DNA of 64,000 nucleotides from JAGTVG01 sp964543195. Its GTDB lineage: Bacteria > Bacteroidota > Bacteroidia > Cytophagales > Cyclobacteriaceae. The position numbers were made by a program, and so were the translations under genes. This document shows, piece by piece, positions 40,144 to 49,034 of this stretch. The first letter of the stretch is position 1; every line of letters starts with the position of its first letter. Below the pieces are notes generated by a model. The model ran no database searches, was not told where the DNA came from, and worked only from the letters and a program-made list of their open reading frames with translations. The stretch lies in the NCBI GenBank assembly GCA_964543195.1, contig CAZIXF010000024.1, forward strand, positions 1-64,000, written 5' to 3'.

Positions 40144-41474
40144 TAATCAGTGAACTGATGGCCGAGCCTTTTATTAATAATTTGACCGATATAATTTCTG
40201 AATGGTTCCAGATCTATTTTTTCCACTATTTCAAATGCGAATGCATGCAGTAATAAAGCTTTGGCCGTCTGTTCATCCAATCCTCTGCTGCGTAGATAAA
40301 ACATCTGTTCTTCATCGATCTGGCCCGTGGTCGCCCCATGGGAGCATTTTACATCATCGGCCCATATCTCCAGCTGGGGTTTTGTATTTATTGAAGCGGT
40401 ATCTGTCAGCACGATGTTTTTATTGGATTGAAAGGCATTGGTCTTCTGGGCATTCGGCCGGACATAGATCTTACCATTAAATACACCCTTGCCATTATTA
40501 TCAAGAATACCTTTATAGTTTTCATTGCTGAAGCAGTTCGGTTTTTTATGATCCACAGTAGTATGGTTATCGATCAGATCATCATTGATCACATGATAAA
40601 CGCCATATAAGTGAGACTCACAAAGTTCCTCATCCAGTATAAAGTTCAGGTTGTTTCTCAATTTTTTACCTGAAACAATGAAGTTGAAGGTATTCACATT
40701 GCTGCTTTCCTTCTGATAAATTTGCGTATTGTTTACATGAATTTCTTCAGCCGCCTTATCCTGGATTCTATAACTGTTGACCTTTGCCCCTCTGTCGGCA
40801 AAGATCTCGGTTAAATAATTTTCAAATCCGCCCTGTTCTTCTTTCGAAAAATAAATCTCGGAAAAATCAGCCCGCCTGTCCTTTTCAACGATCAGAACTG
40901 CCCTGAAATTCATAACCTGTTCCTGTACCGTTTTCGATGAAATATAATAACAATAGACAGGAGGTGGATTATCATGATTGAATCTGATTACAAATCCCTT
41001 ATCAAGAAAAGCCGAATTCAGTTCGACAAAGGCATCCTTGTTGATATTCTGGGTTTCGAATACTCCACTGAAAATCTCCTTTTTTTTCTTGTCGGACAAA
41101 TCCCTGATCAGGTCAAACTCAACACCTTCGGCGATGTGGGTGGTATCTGAATGTTTTTCCGAGAAATTACCGTTTAAGAAAACCAGGTGGATCCCCTTCT
41201 TGTCGTCAACCTTAATTGAGTTTAACATATCCTCAGGCACATCTGCCTTTCCGTTTCCCCTCATTGAGGGATTTTCAGGAAAGAATTTATATACGGGAAA
41301 ATATTTATAATCTTCATGCTTTTTGTGAGGCAGGCCCAGTTTCCGGTACCTTTCATAGGCTGCCCTCATAAATTCCACCTGGAATTTATCCTTTTGATTT
41401 TCCGTGAATTTTTTGAATTCAGTTTCAACCAGTTTTTCCGTATCGATTACGGTTTTATCTTTCAGTTCTGCCAT
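40143..41474 (-). CDS. sufD: SufD, Fe-S scaffold subunit
   Basis: A 443-residue member of the SufB/SufD beta-helix family. It forms the SufBC2D complex, in which clusters are built. The C-terminal core is recognisable: DHKKPNCFSNENYKGILDN, GKGVFNGKIYVRPNAQKTNAF, ADDVKCSHGATTGQID, YLRSRGLDEQTAKALLLHAFA. Located between sufC (10 bp upstream) and sufS (one-base overlap). It lacks the longer SufB N-terminus, which separates it from the gene at 42308. Confidence 0.96.
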   Translation of the reverse strand: MAELKDKTVIDTEKLVETEFKKFTENQKDKFQVEFMRAAYERYRKLGLPHKKHEDYKYFPVYKFFPENPSMRGNGKADVPEDMLNSIKVDDKKGIHLVFLNGNFSEKHSDTTHIAEGVEFDLIRDLSDKKKKEIFSGVFETQNINKDAFVELNSAFLDKGFVIRFNHDNPPPVYCYYISSKTVQEQVMNFRAVLIVEKDRRADFSEIYFSKEEQGGFENYLTEIFADRGAKVNSYRIQDKAAEEIHVNNTQIYQKESSNVNTFNFIVSGKKLRNNLNFILDEELCESHLYGVYHVINDDLIDNHTTVDHKKPNCFSNENYKGILDNNGKGVFNGKIYVRPNAQKTNAFQSNKNIVLTDTASINTKPQLEIWADDVKCSHGATTGQIDEEQMFYLRSRGLDEQTAKALLLHAFAFEIVEKIDLEPFRNYIGQIINKRLGHQFTD

Positions 41475-41484
41475 AAATCTAAGC

Positions 41485-42258
41485 TTAAGCTACCGTTGCA
41501 TTATACTCATTTTTAATCCAGTCGTAACCTTTTTCTTCCAGTTCGTGGGCAAGTTCCCTGGTGCCGGATTTTGCGATTTTTCCCTGGTACAGCACATGTA
41601 CTTTATCGGGAATGATATAATTAAGCAATCGCTGATAATGAGTTACTACAATAACCGCATTGTCTTTATTCCTTAATGTATTCACTCCATTGGCTACGAT
41701 CTTCAACGCATCAATATCCAGACCACTGTCTGTTTCATCCAGTATGGATAATTTCGGCTCAAGTACCGCCATCTGGAATATTTCATTTCTTTTTTTCTCG
41801 CCTCCCGAGAATCCTTCGTTGAGGGCCCGGCTGAGCAGTGACTGGTCCATATCGACCAGTTTCATCTGTTTTTTTATATGAGTCAGGAATGATACCGCAT
41901 CAAGAGGCTCAAGTCCTCTCGATTCCCGTATCTGGTTCAGGGAAGTCTTGAGAAAGTTGGTGGTGCTCACCCCCGGAATTTCCACAGGATACTGAAAAGC
42001 CAGGAATATACCTTCCCGGGCTCTTTCTTCAGGATCCATGTCCATAATATCTTTCCCTTCATAAATGATAGATCCTTCCGTAACCTCAAATTCCTCCCTG
42101 CCTGCCAGTACGCTGGCAAGTGTACTTTTGCCTGAGCCATTAGGACCCATTATGGCATGGATCTCACCGTTATTAACCTCAAGATCAATTCCTTTTAAGA
42201 TTTCATTGCCTTCTATCGATGCATGTAAATTATTTATCTTAAGCATATAAATACTCAA
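41485..42258 (-). CDS. sufC: SufC, ABC-type ATPase of Fe-S assembly
   Basis: A 257-residue cytosolic ABC ATPase that drives conformational change in SufBC2D. Walker A is GPNGSGKST, the signature is FSGGEKKRNEI, and Walker B is LSILDETDSGLDIDAL, the diagnostic SufC form. A start four codons later (MLKINNLHAS) is equally compatible with the family. It sits 49 bp after sufB and 10 bp before sufD. Confidence 0.97.
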   Translation of the reverse strand: MSIYMLKINNLHASIEGNEILKGIDLEVNNGEIHAIMGPNGSGKSTLASVLAGREEFEVTEGSIIYEGKDIMDMDPEERAREGIFLAFQYPVEIPGVSTTNFLKTSLNQIRESRGLEPLDAVSFLTHIKKQMKLVDMDQSLLSRALNEGFSGGEKKRNEIFQMAVLEPKLSILDETDSGLDIDALKIVANGVNTLRNKDNAVIVVTHYQRLLNYIIPDKVHVLYQGKIAKSGTRELAHELEEKGYDWIKNEYNATVA

Positions 42259-42307
42259 TTTTATTAGTTATTACCTGTATTTTTTTGATCCTTAATTATT
42301 AGAAGCA

Positions 42308-43753
42308 TTATCCGACACTTCCCTCGAGAGTAATGGCCAGTAACTTCTGGGCTTCCACCGCAAATTCCATTGGCAGTTTGTTTAGCACCTCTTTGGCATA
42401 GCCATTTACAATAAGTGCAACGGCCTTTTCTGAATCAATGCCCCGCTGGTTACAATAGAACAGCTGATCTTCACCAATCTTCGAGGTAGTGGCTTCATGT
42501 TCAACCTGGGCTGACTTATTACCTACTTCGATATAAGGGAAAGTATGTGCTCCACATTTATCACCCATCAACAGTGAATCGCATTGTGAGAAATTCCTGG
42601 CATTTTCGGCCCTTTTCATCACCTTAACCAATCCACGGTAACTGTTCTGGCTTTTACCGGCAGAAACACCTTTGGATACGATCCGGCTTTTTGTGTTTTT
42701 GCCGATATGGGTCATTTTCGTTCCGGTATCGGCCTGCTGAAAATTATTGGTAACCGCGACCGAATAAAATTCACCAATGGAATTATCACCTTTCAGAATG
42801 CAACTTGGATATTTCCAGGTAACTGCAGAGCCGGTTTCAACCTGTGTCCAGGATATTTTTGAATGATCTCCTGCACACAAGCCTCTTTTCGTAACGAAAT
42901 TATAAATACCTCCTTTACCTTCTTTGTTGCCCGGATACCAGTTTTGTACCGTGGAATATTTAACTTCTGCATTTTTGGCAGAATAAATCTCAACCACGGC
43001 GGCATGAAGTTGATTTTCATCCCGCATCGGTGCAGTGCACCCTTCCAGGTAACTTACATAGGAATCTTCTTCAGCCACGATCAGGGTTCTTTCAAACTGA
43101 CCTGTATTGGCCGCATTAATACGGAAATAGGTGGAAAGCTCCATTGGGCATTTCACCCCTTTGGGAATATAGCAGAATGACCCATCGCTGAATACGGCGG
43201 AATTCAAGGCACTGAAGAAGTTATCATTGATCGGCACGACGGAACCCAGGTATTTTCTCACGAGTTCCGGATGGTTTTTAACTGCTTCACTGAAAGAGCA
43301 GAAAATTATCCCGAGTTCTCCCAGCTTTTCCTTGAAGGTTGTGGCCACGGAAATGCTATCCATTACCGCATCTACCGCTACACCTGTCAGCCTTTTCTGT
43401 TCCTGCAATGAAATGCCCAGCTTTTCAAAAGTCTCCAGCAGTTCAGGATCTACTTCTTCAAGACTTTTTGGTCTTACTTTTTGTTTCGGTGCCGAATAAT
43501 ATATAATATCCTGGTAATTGATCGGAGGATACTTCACATTCGGCCACCTGGGTTCTTTCATCTTTTTCCAATGCCTGAACGCTTTCAATCTCCATTCAAG
43601 CAACCACTCGGGCTCTTCCTTTTTCAAAGATATAAAGCGAATTATATCCTCATTCAGCCCTTTGGGTGCTGATTCAGATTCAATATCAGTGACCCAGCCA
43701 TATTTATATTCCGATTGCGTTATTTCTTCCAGTATGCTGTCGTTACCTTTCAT
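42308..43753 (-). CDS. sufB: SufB, Fe-S scaffold subunit
   Basis: A 481-residue scaffold protein, full length for the family, that receives sulfur from SufE and assembles the cluster with SufC and SufD. Signs are FCSFSEAVKNHPELVRKYLG, SDGSFCYIPKGVKCPMELSTYFRIN, EGCTAPM, GGIYNFVTKRG and QVEHEATTSKIGEDQLFYC. First gene of the suf operon; the 272 bp upstream carry a -7-box match and a palindrome that may regulate it. Confidence 0.97.
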   Translation of the reverse strand: MKGNDSILEEITQSEYKYGWVTDIESESAPKGLNEDIIRFISLKKEEPEWLLEWRLKAFRHWKKMKEPRWPNVKYPPINYQDIIYYSAPKQKVRPKSLEEVDPELLETFEKLGISLQEQKRLTGVAVDAVMDSISVATTFKEKLGELGIIFCSFSEAVKNHPELVRKYLGSVVPINDNFFSALNSAVFSDGSFCYIPKGVKCPMELSTYFRINAANTGQFERTLIVAEEDSYVSYLEGCTAPMRDENQLHAAVVEIYSAKNAEVKYSTVQNWYPGNKEGKGGIYNFVTKRGLCAGDHSKISWTQVETGSAVTWKYPSCILKGDNSIGEFYSVAVTNNFQQADTGTKMTHIGKNTKSRIVSKGVSAGKSQNSYRGLVKVMKRAENARNFSQCDSLLMGDKCGAHTFPYIEVGNKSAQVEHEATTSKIGEDQLFYCNQRGIDSEKAVALIVNGYAKEVLNKLPMEFAVEAQKLLAITLEGSVG

Positions 43754-43895
43754 ATTGATTTTTTTATTATTTCTTTACCTGTTTTCCGTAGTTATTACGT
43801 TAAGTAATATTTCGGAATCATCCAAAATTCACTCATGTAAATGATTATGAAGCACTAATGCCCGAATTCTTATTTAGACTCATTATAAACAACTA

Positions 43896-43903
43896 CAAAC
43901 ATA
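43896..43903 (-). promoter_or_regulatory. Candidate suf promoter -7 box (TATGTTTG)
   Basis: On the minus strand this reads TATGTTTG, an exact match to the Bacteroidota -7 element TAnnTTTG. Transcription would start near 43890, giving a leader of about 137 nt to the sufB ATG at 43753. I do not see a TTG element at the usual 19-base spacing, so only half of the consensus is met. Confidence 0.45.
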
Positions 43904-43925
43904 CAACAAAATGAGCATTAATTTG

Positions 43926-43939
43926 TTTGTAATTACAAA
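43926..43939. promoter_or_regulatory. 14-bp perfect palindrome upstream of the suf promoter
   Basis: TTTGTAATTACAAA is a perfect palindrome, about 23 bp upstream of the candidate -7 box of the suf operon. It could bind a dimeric regulator such as an Rrf2/IscR-like, Fnr-like or Lrp-type protein. In an A/T-rich region a chance match is possible. Confidence 0.35.
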
Positions 43940-44025
43940 AAAAACGATCAGGCGGGGGGATATGTAGAAGATAAAAAAATCAGACAGCTAAAAACCGGGT
44001 TTCTTAAAGTAGTTGTTGAAATTTT

Positions 44026-44493
44026 TCAGACTCCCAGTTGAATATGCCGATTAAGGCTTTCCTCAAGAGACATTATTGTTTCAGTTCTTTCAATACCTTC
44101 CACCCTTTGTATTTTATCATGAAGAACATCCTTCAGATGATTAGTATCCCTGCAATGCAGTTTGATGAAGATATTATAATTACCGGTGGTGTAATGTATC
44201 TTGACGATTTCAGGAATATTATATAATTTTTTGATCACCTGATCATATAATGAACTTTTTTCCAGATAAATTCCAAGAAAAGCGGTGATGTCATAACCCA
44301 TTTTGGAATAATCCATTTTTAGGGTAGTACCCTTCACGATCCCCATTTCCTCGAGCTTTCGCATTCTTACATGTACGGTGCCACCCGACACAAATACTTT
44401 TTTTGCCACTTCTGTATACGGCATTTTGGCATCTTCAGTTAGCAGGGCTAATATCTTCAGGTCGATGTTGTCAATCTCGTAATTTTTACTCAT
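44026..44493 (-). CDS. Lrp/AsnC-family transcriptional regulator
   Basis: A 155-residue DNA-binding protein of the feast/famine family. The N-terminal winged HTH is seen in DNIDLKILALLTEDAKMPYTEVAKKVFVSGGTVHVRMRKL-type sequence (residues about 6-55). The C-terminal RAM effector domain spans about 70-150 (AFLGIYLEKSSLYDQVIKKL, IHYTTGNYNIFIKLHCRD). Such proteins form octamers and respond to amino acids. It lies upstream of sufB on the same strand but 272 bp away, so it is probably a separate unit. The next plus-strand unit diverges from it. Confidence 0.95.
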   Translation of the reverse strand: MSKNYEIDNIDLKILALLTEDAKMPYTEVAKKVFVSGGTVHVRMRKLEEMGIVKGTTLKMDYSKMGYDITAFLGIYLEKSSLYDQVIKKLYNIPEIVKIHYTTGNYNIFIKLHCRDTNHLKDVLHDKIQRVEGIERTETIMSLEESLNRHIQLGV

Positions 44494-44601
44494 CTTTTAA
44501 TAATTGCATTATGATTTTATCAACAAATTTTGAACTAATATACATTTAATATAATTTTTTTCCAATAAAATAAATATTTTTAAATTAAATAATTATTTAT
44601 T

Positions 44602-44609
44602 TAATTTTG
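44602..44609 (+). promoter_or_regulatory. Candidate -7 box (TAATTTTG) of a short transcript
   Basis: An exact TAnnTTTG match in the 324-bp spacer between the Lrp gene and the acyl-CoA ligase. Transcription would start near 44614, directly ahead of a long hairpin and an intrinsic terminator. No clear TTG -33 element is visible. Confidence 0.45.
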
Positions 44610-44613
44610 AACA

Positions 44614-44728
44614 TATAATAAACGATTAGAGTAAACTGATTTTAAACGCATCTAATCTTCCTTTTACTCTTCGTTTTTGGGTTTATGTTGTTTTAAAGCG
44701 GTTCGGGATACCGGATCGCTTTTTTTTA
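44614..44728 (+). ncRNA. Putative structured small RNA (or attenuated leader)
   Basis: About 115 nt between a TAnnTTTG box and a terminator, with no ORF. Bases 44620-44635 pair with 44663-44676 (AAACGA, a 2-nt TT bulge, then AGAGTAAA; 14 bp in all) around a 27-nt loop. An outer 6-bp stem (44610-44615 with 44684-44689) can extend the rod. A second possible pairing, GATTAGA (44624-44630) with TCTAATC (44651-44657), is exclusive with the main stem and could form a switch. The transcript ends 90 bp before the ATG at 44818, so it could be a stand-alone sRNA or an attenuator leader of that gene. I do not recognise a known RNA family. Confidence 0.42.
44695..44727 (+). terminator. Intrinsic terminator in the Lrp-fadD spacer
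   Basis: A 12-bp stem with two G-U pairs (AAAGCGGTTCGG / CCGGATCGCTTT, loop GATA) runs into eight T's at 44720-44727. It is correctly oriented for the plus strand, although no plus-strand protein gene lies upstream within the spacer; this is the main reason to suspect a small RNA or leader. Confidence 0.8.
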
Positions 44729-44743
44729 TTTAAAATGAATTAC

Positions 44744-44763
44744 TTTCAAATATTTTCAAATAT
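44744..44763 (+). repeat. 10-bp direct repeat upstream of the acyl-CoA ligase
   Basis: TTTCAAATAT occurs twice head to tail, about 55-74 bp before the ATG at 44818. The 10-bp period places both copies on one helix face, as some operators are arranged. The A/T-rich context makes chance possible. Confidence 0.3.
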
Positions 44764-44817
44764 TATTAAATTTTAAAAATTTTTAGGAAAGTTTTTACTC
44801 ATTTTAAAGATTAACAC

Positions 44818-46497
44818 ATGGAAAGACATCCCTGGTATAAGTTTTATCCAAAAGGTATCCCACAGGAAATAGATTCCGAAAAATATAGTTCCCTGGTTGA
44901 GTTGCTGGAAGAATGCTTTCACAAGTACCAGGATATGATCGCTTATGAAAATATCGGATCAAAATTAACCTTCAGACAACTTGATAAACTTTCTTATAAT
45001 TTCGCCAATTATCTGCAACAGAAACTTGGCTTAAAGAAGGGTGACAGAATTGCTATTCAGATGCCGAATCTCATGCAGTATCCTGTGGTTTTATTTGGAG
45101 CCATGAGAGCCGGGCTTGTCATAGTGAATACCAATCCGCTCTATACTCCCAGGGAAATGCAGCACCAGTTCAATGATTCCGGAGCAAGAGCCATAGTAAT
45201 TCTGGAAAATTTTGCTTCTAATCTTCAAAAGATAATCAATGATACATCAATTGAATTTGTGATTATTACCAGGATAGGGGATCTCTTAGGTGGATTAAAG
45301 GGAGAGATCATCAATCTGGTAGTGAAATATGTGAAAAAGATGGTACCCCGCTTTAAGCTCGAAGGGGCAATCAGATTTAAAAAGACCATCCGGACAAGAA
45401 AATCCTTATCGTTCAATCCTGTAAATATTATGCCGGATGATCTGGCCTTCCTGCAGTATACAGGAGGTACAACAGGGGTTTCAAAGGGAGCAATGCTATC
45501 CCACAGGAATATGATTGCCAATATGGAGCAGATTTCAGCATGGATGATCCCAAAACTCAAAGAAAGAGAAGAAACAGTAATCACGGCATTGCCATTATAT
45601 CATATTTTTGCTTTGACTGTCAATTGTCTGGCCATGCTCAAGATCGGGGCAAAAAACATCCTGATCACTAATCCCAGGGATATGCCTGCTTTTATTAAGG
45701 AATTGAAAAAGTACCCGTTTAGCGTGCTGACAGGAGTAAACACATTATTTAATGGCTTGCTTAACCAGGAAGAATTTAGAAAAATTGATTTCACTCCTCT
45801 GAAGGTTGCAGTTGGAGGCGGCATGGCGGTTCAGAATAATGTGGCCAGAAAATGGGAGGAATTAACAGGGATCGGTCTTGTTGAAGGATATGGCCTGTCT
45901 GAAACTGCTCCTGTGCTGGCCTGTAACCCTATTGATGGTACAGAGAGAATTGGAACAATAGGAATTCCTGTACCAAGTACCGATATCAGGATCCTCGATG
46001 ATGAAGGTAATGAAGTAGGTATTGGCGAGAAAGGTGAAATTTCAGCAAAAGGTCCGCAGGTGATGTCCGGATACTGGAACATGCCCGATGAAACCGAAAA
46101 AGCTTTCTTAAATGGCTGGTTTAAAACAGGTGATATAGGGACTGTTGATGAAGATGGATTTTTCAGGATTGTGGATCGTAAAAAGGAGATGATCAATGTA
46201 TCCGGATTTAATGTGTATCCCAATGAAGTGGAAGATGTAATCGCCAGTCATCCTAAAGTACTGGAAGTGGGCGTAGTAGGCGTGCCTGATGATCAATCCA
46301 ATGAGATCGTAAAATGTTATATAGTCAAAAAAGACAAATCCCTTACTGAAGAAGAGATAAAAGAATATTGCAAGGAAAACCTGACCGCTTACAAGCGACC
46401 CAAGCAGGTGGAATTCAGAAAGGAATTACCAAAATCCAATATCGGGAAAATTTTAAGAAGAGTTCTTCTTGAAGGAGAATTACAGGAAAGCAAATAG
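44818..46497 (+). CDS. fadD: Long-chain acyl-CoA ligase (FadD-type AMP-binding enzyme)
   Basis: A 559-residue adenylate-forming enzyme that activates fatty acids to acyl-CoA using ATP. Signature motifs are LQYTGGTTGVSKGAMLSH (P-loop-like), VEGYGLSETAP, WFKTGDIGTVDEDGFF, IVDRKKEMINVSGFNVYP, and the catalytic lysine in LPKSNIGKILRR near the C-terminus. Length and motif order match FadD. The enzyme is cytosolic or membrane-associated. The upstream spacer holds a terminator and a direct repeat that may regulate it. Exact chain-length preference is not readable. Confidence 0.93.
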   Translation: MERHPWYKFYPKGIPQEIDSEKYSSLVELLEECFHKYQDMIAYENIGSKLTFRQLDKLSYNFANYLQQKLGLKKGDRIAIQMPNLMQYPVVLFGAMRAGLVIVNTNPLYTPREMQHQFNDSGARAIVILENFASNLQKIINDTSIEFVIITRIGDLLGGLKGEIINLVVKYVKKMVPRFKLEGAIRFKKTIRTRKSLSFNPVNIMPDDLAFLQYTGGTTGVSKGAMLSHRNMIANMEQISAWMIPKLKEREETVITALPLYHIFALTVNCLAMLKIGAKNILITNPRDMPAFIKELKKYPFSVLTGVNTLFNGLLNQEEFRKIDFTPLKVAVGGGMAVQNNVARKWEELTGIGLVEGYGLSETAPVLACNPIDGTERIGTIGIPVPSTDIRILDDEGNEVGIGEKGEISAKGPQVMSGYWNMPDETEKAFLNGWFKTGDIGTVDEDGFFRIVDRKKEMINVSGFNVYPNEVEDVIASHPKVLEVGVVGVPDDQSNEIVKCYIVKKDKSLTEEEIKEYCKENLTAYKRPKQVEFRKELPKSNIGKILRRVLLEGELQESK

Positions 46498-46549
46498 TTT
46501 AATTTTTCTAAAATTTATCTTAAATTGGGTGAAATTTTTCGGTTATTTC

Positions 46550-47611
46550 ATGCATTCACCCAATTACAGAAAATTTCTTGCTGTTTTATCAATAGCATTA
46601 CTCATCCTCCTTGGATTGAACATAAGTTTGCTGATATTCGAACATGATTATCCCGGCGGAAATATTCACAGTCTTGGCGAGGCATTCTGGTTTTCTCTTG
46701 TCACCCTTACCACCGTTGGATATGGTGATTATACACCGGTATCCGGAGGAGGAAGGATCGTCGGAGGGATAATGGTTGGTTTGAGTCTAAGCATATTTGG
46801 ATTGTTAATTGGACAAATCACTAACATCATGGCAACAATCAGAGATAATAAAAAACTTGGCTATCATGGTACGGGCTTTTCAGATCATGCCGTAGTTATC
46901 GGATGGGATCATTTCGGTAAATCAGTAGTTGATCAATTGATGGGCGTTGGTAAGAATGTGGCCATCATTACCGATAATCAGAATGACGTGGACCTGATCA
47001 GAAAAAACTACAGTAAAAAAAATGTGTATATTCTGTTTTCGGAATACACCAATTTTTCGCTTGTTCGAAAATCAAATATTCAACAGTCATCCAATGTATT
47101 TGTAAATTTACCGAATGATACGGATAAGCTGGTTTATATACTGAATTTACGGAAGCATTTTGGAGATCTGAAGATCATAGTAACACTGGACAACAGCGAT
47201 CTGAAAAATACTTTTCATTCAGCCGGAACAACCTATACTATTTCCAAAAATGAAATTTCTTCAAAATTAGTAGCCAGTTATATTTTCGAACCCGATGTGG
47301 CTGAATACAGCGAAGATATCATCTCGTTTACCGAAAATGATGATGACCATGACATTAAAGAATATATAATTCTGGATTCAAATCCATACTGTGGAAAAGA
47401 TTATAGCCATGCATTTATGAACCTCAAGCAGAATTGTAACAGTATTTTAATAGGCATAAGTAAGAAGGAGGGAGACCAGATGGTATTGTATAAAAATCCG
47501 TCAAACAGCATAAAAATCCAGGAGGGGGATTATCTGATCATGATCACCAGCAATCGCTCCCAGACAATACTTAATAAAATATTTCAGACTGAAGAAGGAG
47601 TTATACGATAA
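46550..47611 (+). CDS. Two-helix K+ channel with RCK (TrkA-N/TrkA-C) domain
   Basis: About 353 residues from ATG 46550. The frame is open back to a TTG at 46469 inside the preceding gene, and a GTG at 46529 is a second option; the ATG is placed just before the first hydrophobic segment. Two membrane helices flank a pore loop with the selectivity filter TLTTVGYGDYTP. A Rossmann RCK domain follows (VVIGWDHFGKSVV; the usual GxGxxG is altered), then a TrkA-C-like region (NPYCGKDYSHAF...IQEGDYLIMI). It probably passes K+ under ligand control. Its stop codon directly abuts that of the convergent antiporter gene. Confidence 0.9.
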   Translation: MHSPNYRKFLAVLSIALLILLGLNISLLIFEHDYPGGNIHSLGEAFWFSLVTLTTVGYGDYTPVSGGGRIVGGIMVGLSLSIFGLLIGQITNIMATIRDNKKLGYHGTGFSDHAVVIGWDHFGKSVVDQLMGVGKNVAIITDNQNDVDLIRKNYSKKNVYILFSEYTNFSLVRKSNIQQSSNVFVNLPNDTDKLVYILNLRKHFGDLKIIVTLDNSDLKNTFHSAGTTYTISKNEISSKLVASYIFEPDVAEYSEDIISFTENDDDHDIKEYIILDSNPYCGKDYSHAFMNLKQNCNSILIGISKKEGDQMVLYKNPSNSIKIQEGDYLIMITSNRSQTILNKIFQTEEGVIR

Positions 47612-48940
47612 CTAATCCTGTTTCTCTGAATTATAGTCGGCTGCACTATTCGTCTTTGTCAGATTTTTGTTTACCTTATCCATCCGTTCAAATAATTTGG
47701 AAACAGTGAGTCCCTGTACGATTATTGAAAACAATACCACTGAATAGGTCATGGCAATGATAAGGTCAATCACATTTTGACGCACATGACCTTCGGCAGC
47801 GTCATATAAAGAAAGTGCCAGGGCTACACTAATACCACCCCTTAGGCCACTCCAGGTTATGATGCGTATCGTATAGGACGGGAGCTTTTTACCGGTAAAC
47901 CTGAATACGGAAAGCGGCCCGCCAACAGCAATGAACCGGGCCAACAAGACAATTACGATAGCTATTCCGGATGCATAAAAGAAATTGGGTTTCCAACTGA
48001 TGATTATGATCTGCAATCCGATTAAAATGAACAGAATGGCATTCAACGCCTCATCAAGCAAATGCCAGAATTTATAGACATAATCTCCCGTGACCTCGGC
48101 CAGTTTCTCACTTCTCCCTTCCCGGCCTACCATAATACCCATGGTAACCATGGTAAGAGGACCAGAGACATGAAGAAGCTCAGCAATACTTGAACCTCCC
48201 ATTACCATGGATAATGTTACCAATACCTCGATTTCCGTAAATTGATTTGGAATGATCTTTAAAAGATACCAGCCAACGATACCGATTATCAGACCTAATA
48301 TTATACCTCCGAAAACTTCCTGGAGAAACAGAAACAATACGCCGGTGGGTTCAAAACCACCATGAGTGGTAGAAGTGGCTATATGCAGGATAGTAAGGAA
48401 AACCACGACGCCAACACCGTCATTGAATAAAGACTCACCGGCTATCCTGGACTCCAGGTTTTTGGACACCTGGGTCTTTTTGATCATGGCCAGCACGGCA
48501 ATGGGGTCGGTAGGGGAGATCAGAGATCCGAAAAGCAGGCAATAGATAAAGCTTATATGGACCCCGATCAGCGGTAGGAAATAATACATTGAATAGCCAA
48601 TCAGAAATGTGGATGTAAGTACACCAATTGTGGCCAGCGTGAGAATGATCCATTTTTCTTCTGAAAGTTTTTTGAGGTTGATTTCCAGAGCTCCTGCAAA
48701 AAGGAGGAAACTGAGCATGACATTCAGTAATACATCTGAAAAATTATACTCATGCATAATATCCTCTGCAAGGGACCTTAAGGTGGCAAATAGCCGTTCA
48801 CCTATCACCACAAATATGGATAATCCCAGGGCCAGGATCATCAGGCCGATAGTGGAAGGCAATTTTATGTATTTGGCATTGACCAGGGTGAATATGGCCG
48901 CCATAACAATTAGGACGGTGATCAGATCAAGTACTTCCAT
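47612..48940 (-). CDS. CPA1-family Na+/H+ antiporter (NhaP-like)
   Basis: A 442-residue inner-membrane protein with about 12 hydrophobic helices. CPA1 motifs include FGSLISPTDPIAVLAMIKK (with the ion-binding aspartate), GESLFNDGVGVVVFL, and the later ITWSGLRGGISVALALSL. It exchanges Na+ (or K+) for H+ and supports pH and salt balance, which suits a saline habitat. A short hydrophilic C-terminal tail carries no added regulatory domain. It converges on the K+ channel with no spacer and no visible terminator. Confidence 0.93.
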   Translation of the reverse strand: MEVLDLITVLIVMAAIFTLVNAKYIKLPSTIGLMILALGLSIFVVIGERLFATLRSLAEDIMHEYNFSDVLLNVMLSFLLFAGALEINLKKLSEEKWIILTLATIGVLTSTFLIGYSMYYFLPLIGVHISFIYCLLFGSLISPTDPIAVLAMIKKTQVSKNLESRIAGESLFNDGVGVVVFLTILHIATSTTHGGFEPTGVLFLFLQEVFGGIILGLIIGIVGWYLLKIIPNQFTEIEVLVTLSMVMGGSSIAELLHVSGPLTMVTMGIMVGREGRSEKLAEVTGDYVYKFWHLLDEALNAILFILIGLQIIIISWKPNFFYASGIAIVIVLLARFIAVGGPLSVFRFTGKKLPSYTIRIITWSGLRGGISVALALSLYDAAEGHVRQNVIDLIIAMTYSVVLFSIIVQGLTVSKLFERMDKVNKNLTKTNSAADYNSEKQD

Positions 48941-49034
48941 GGTGGGTGGTTATTAAATGTTTCTTTATGACAAGCCGAAAATCTCATAATATTTATAAAT
49001 AATCAAGTATTATTTATAATATAATTTCATCCTG

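Noticed and set aside
46469..46549. TTG start at 46469 for the K+ channel
   Set aside because: It would overlap fadD by 29 bases and add residues before the first membrane helix; ATG 46550 (or GTG 46529) is more likely.
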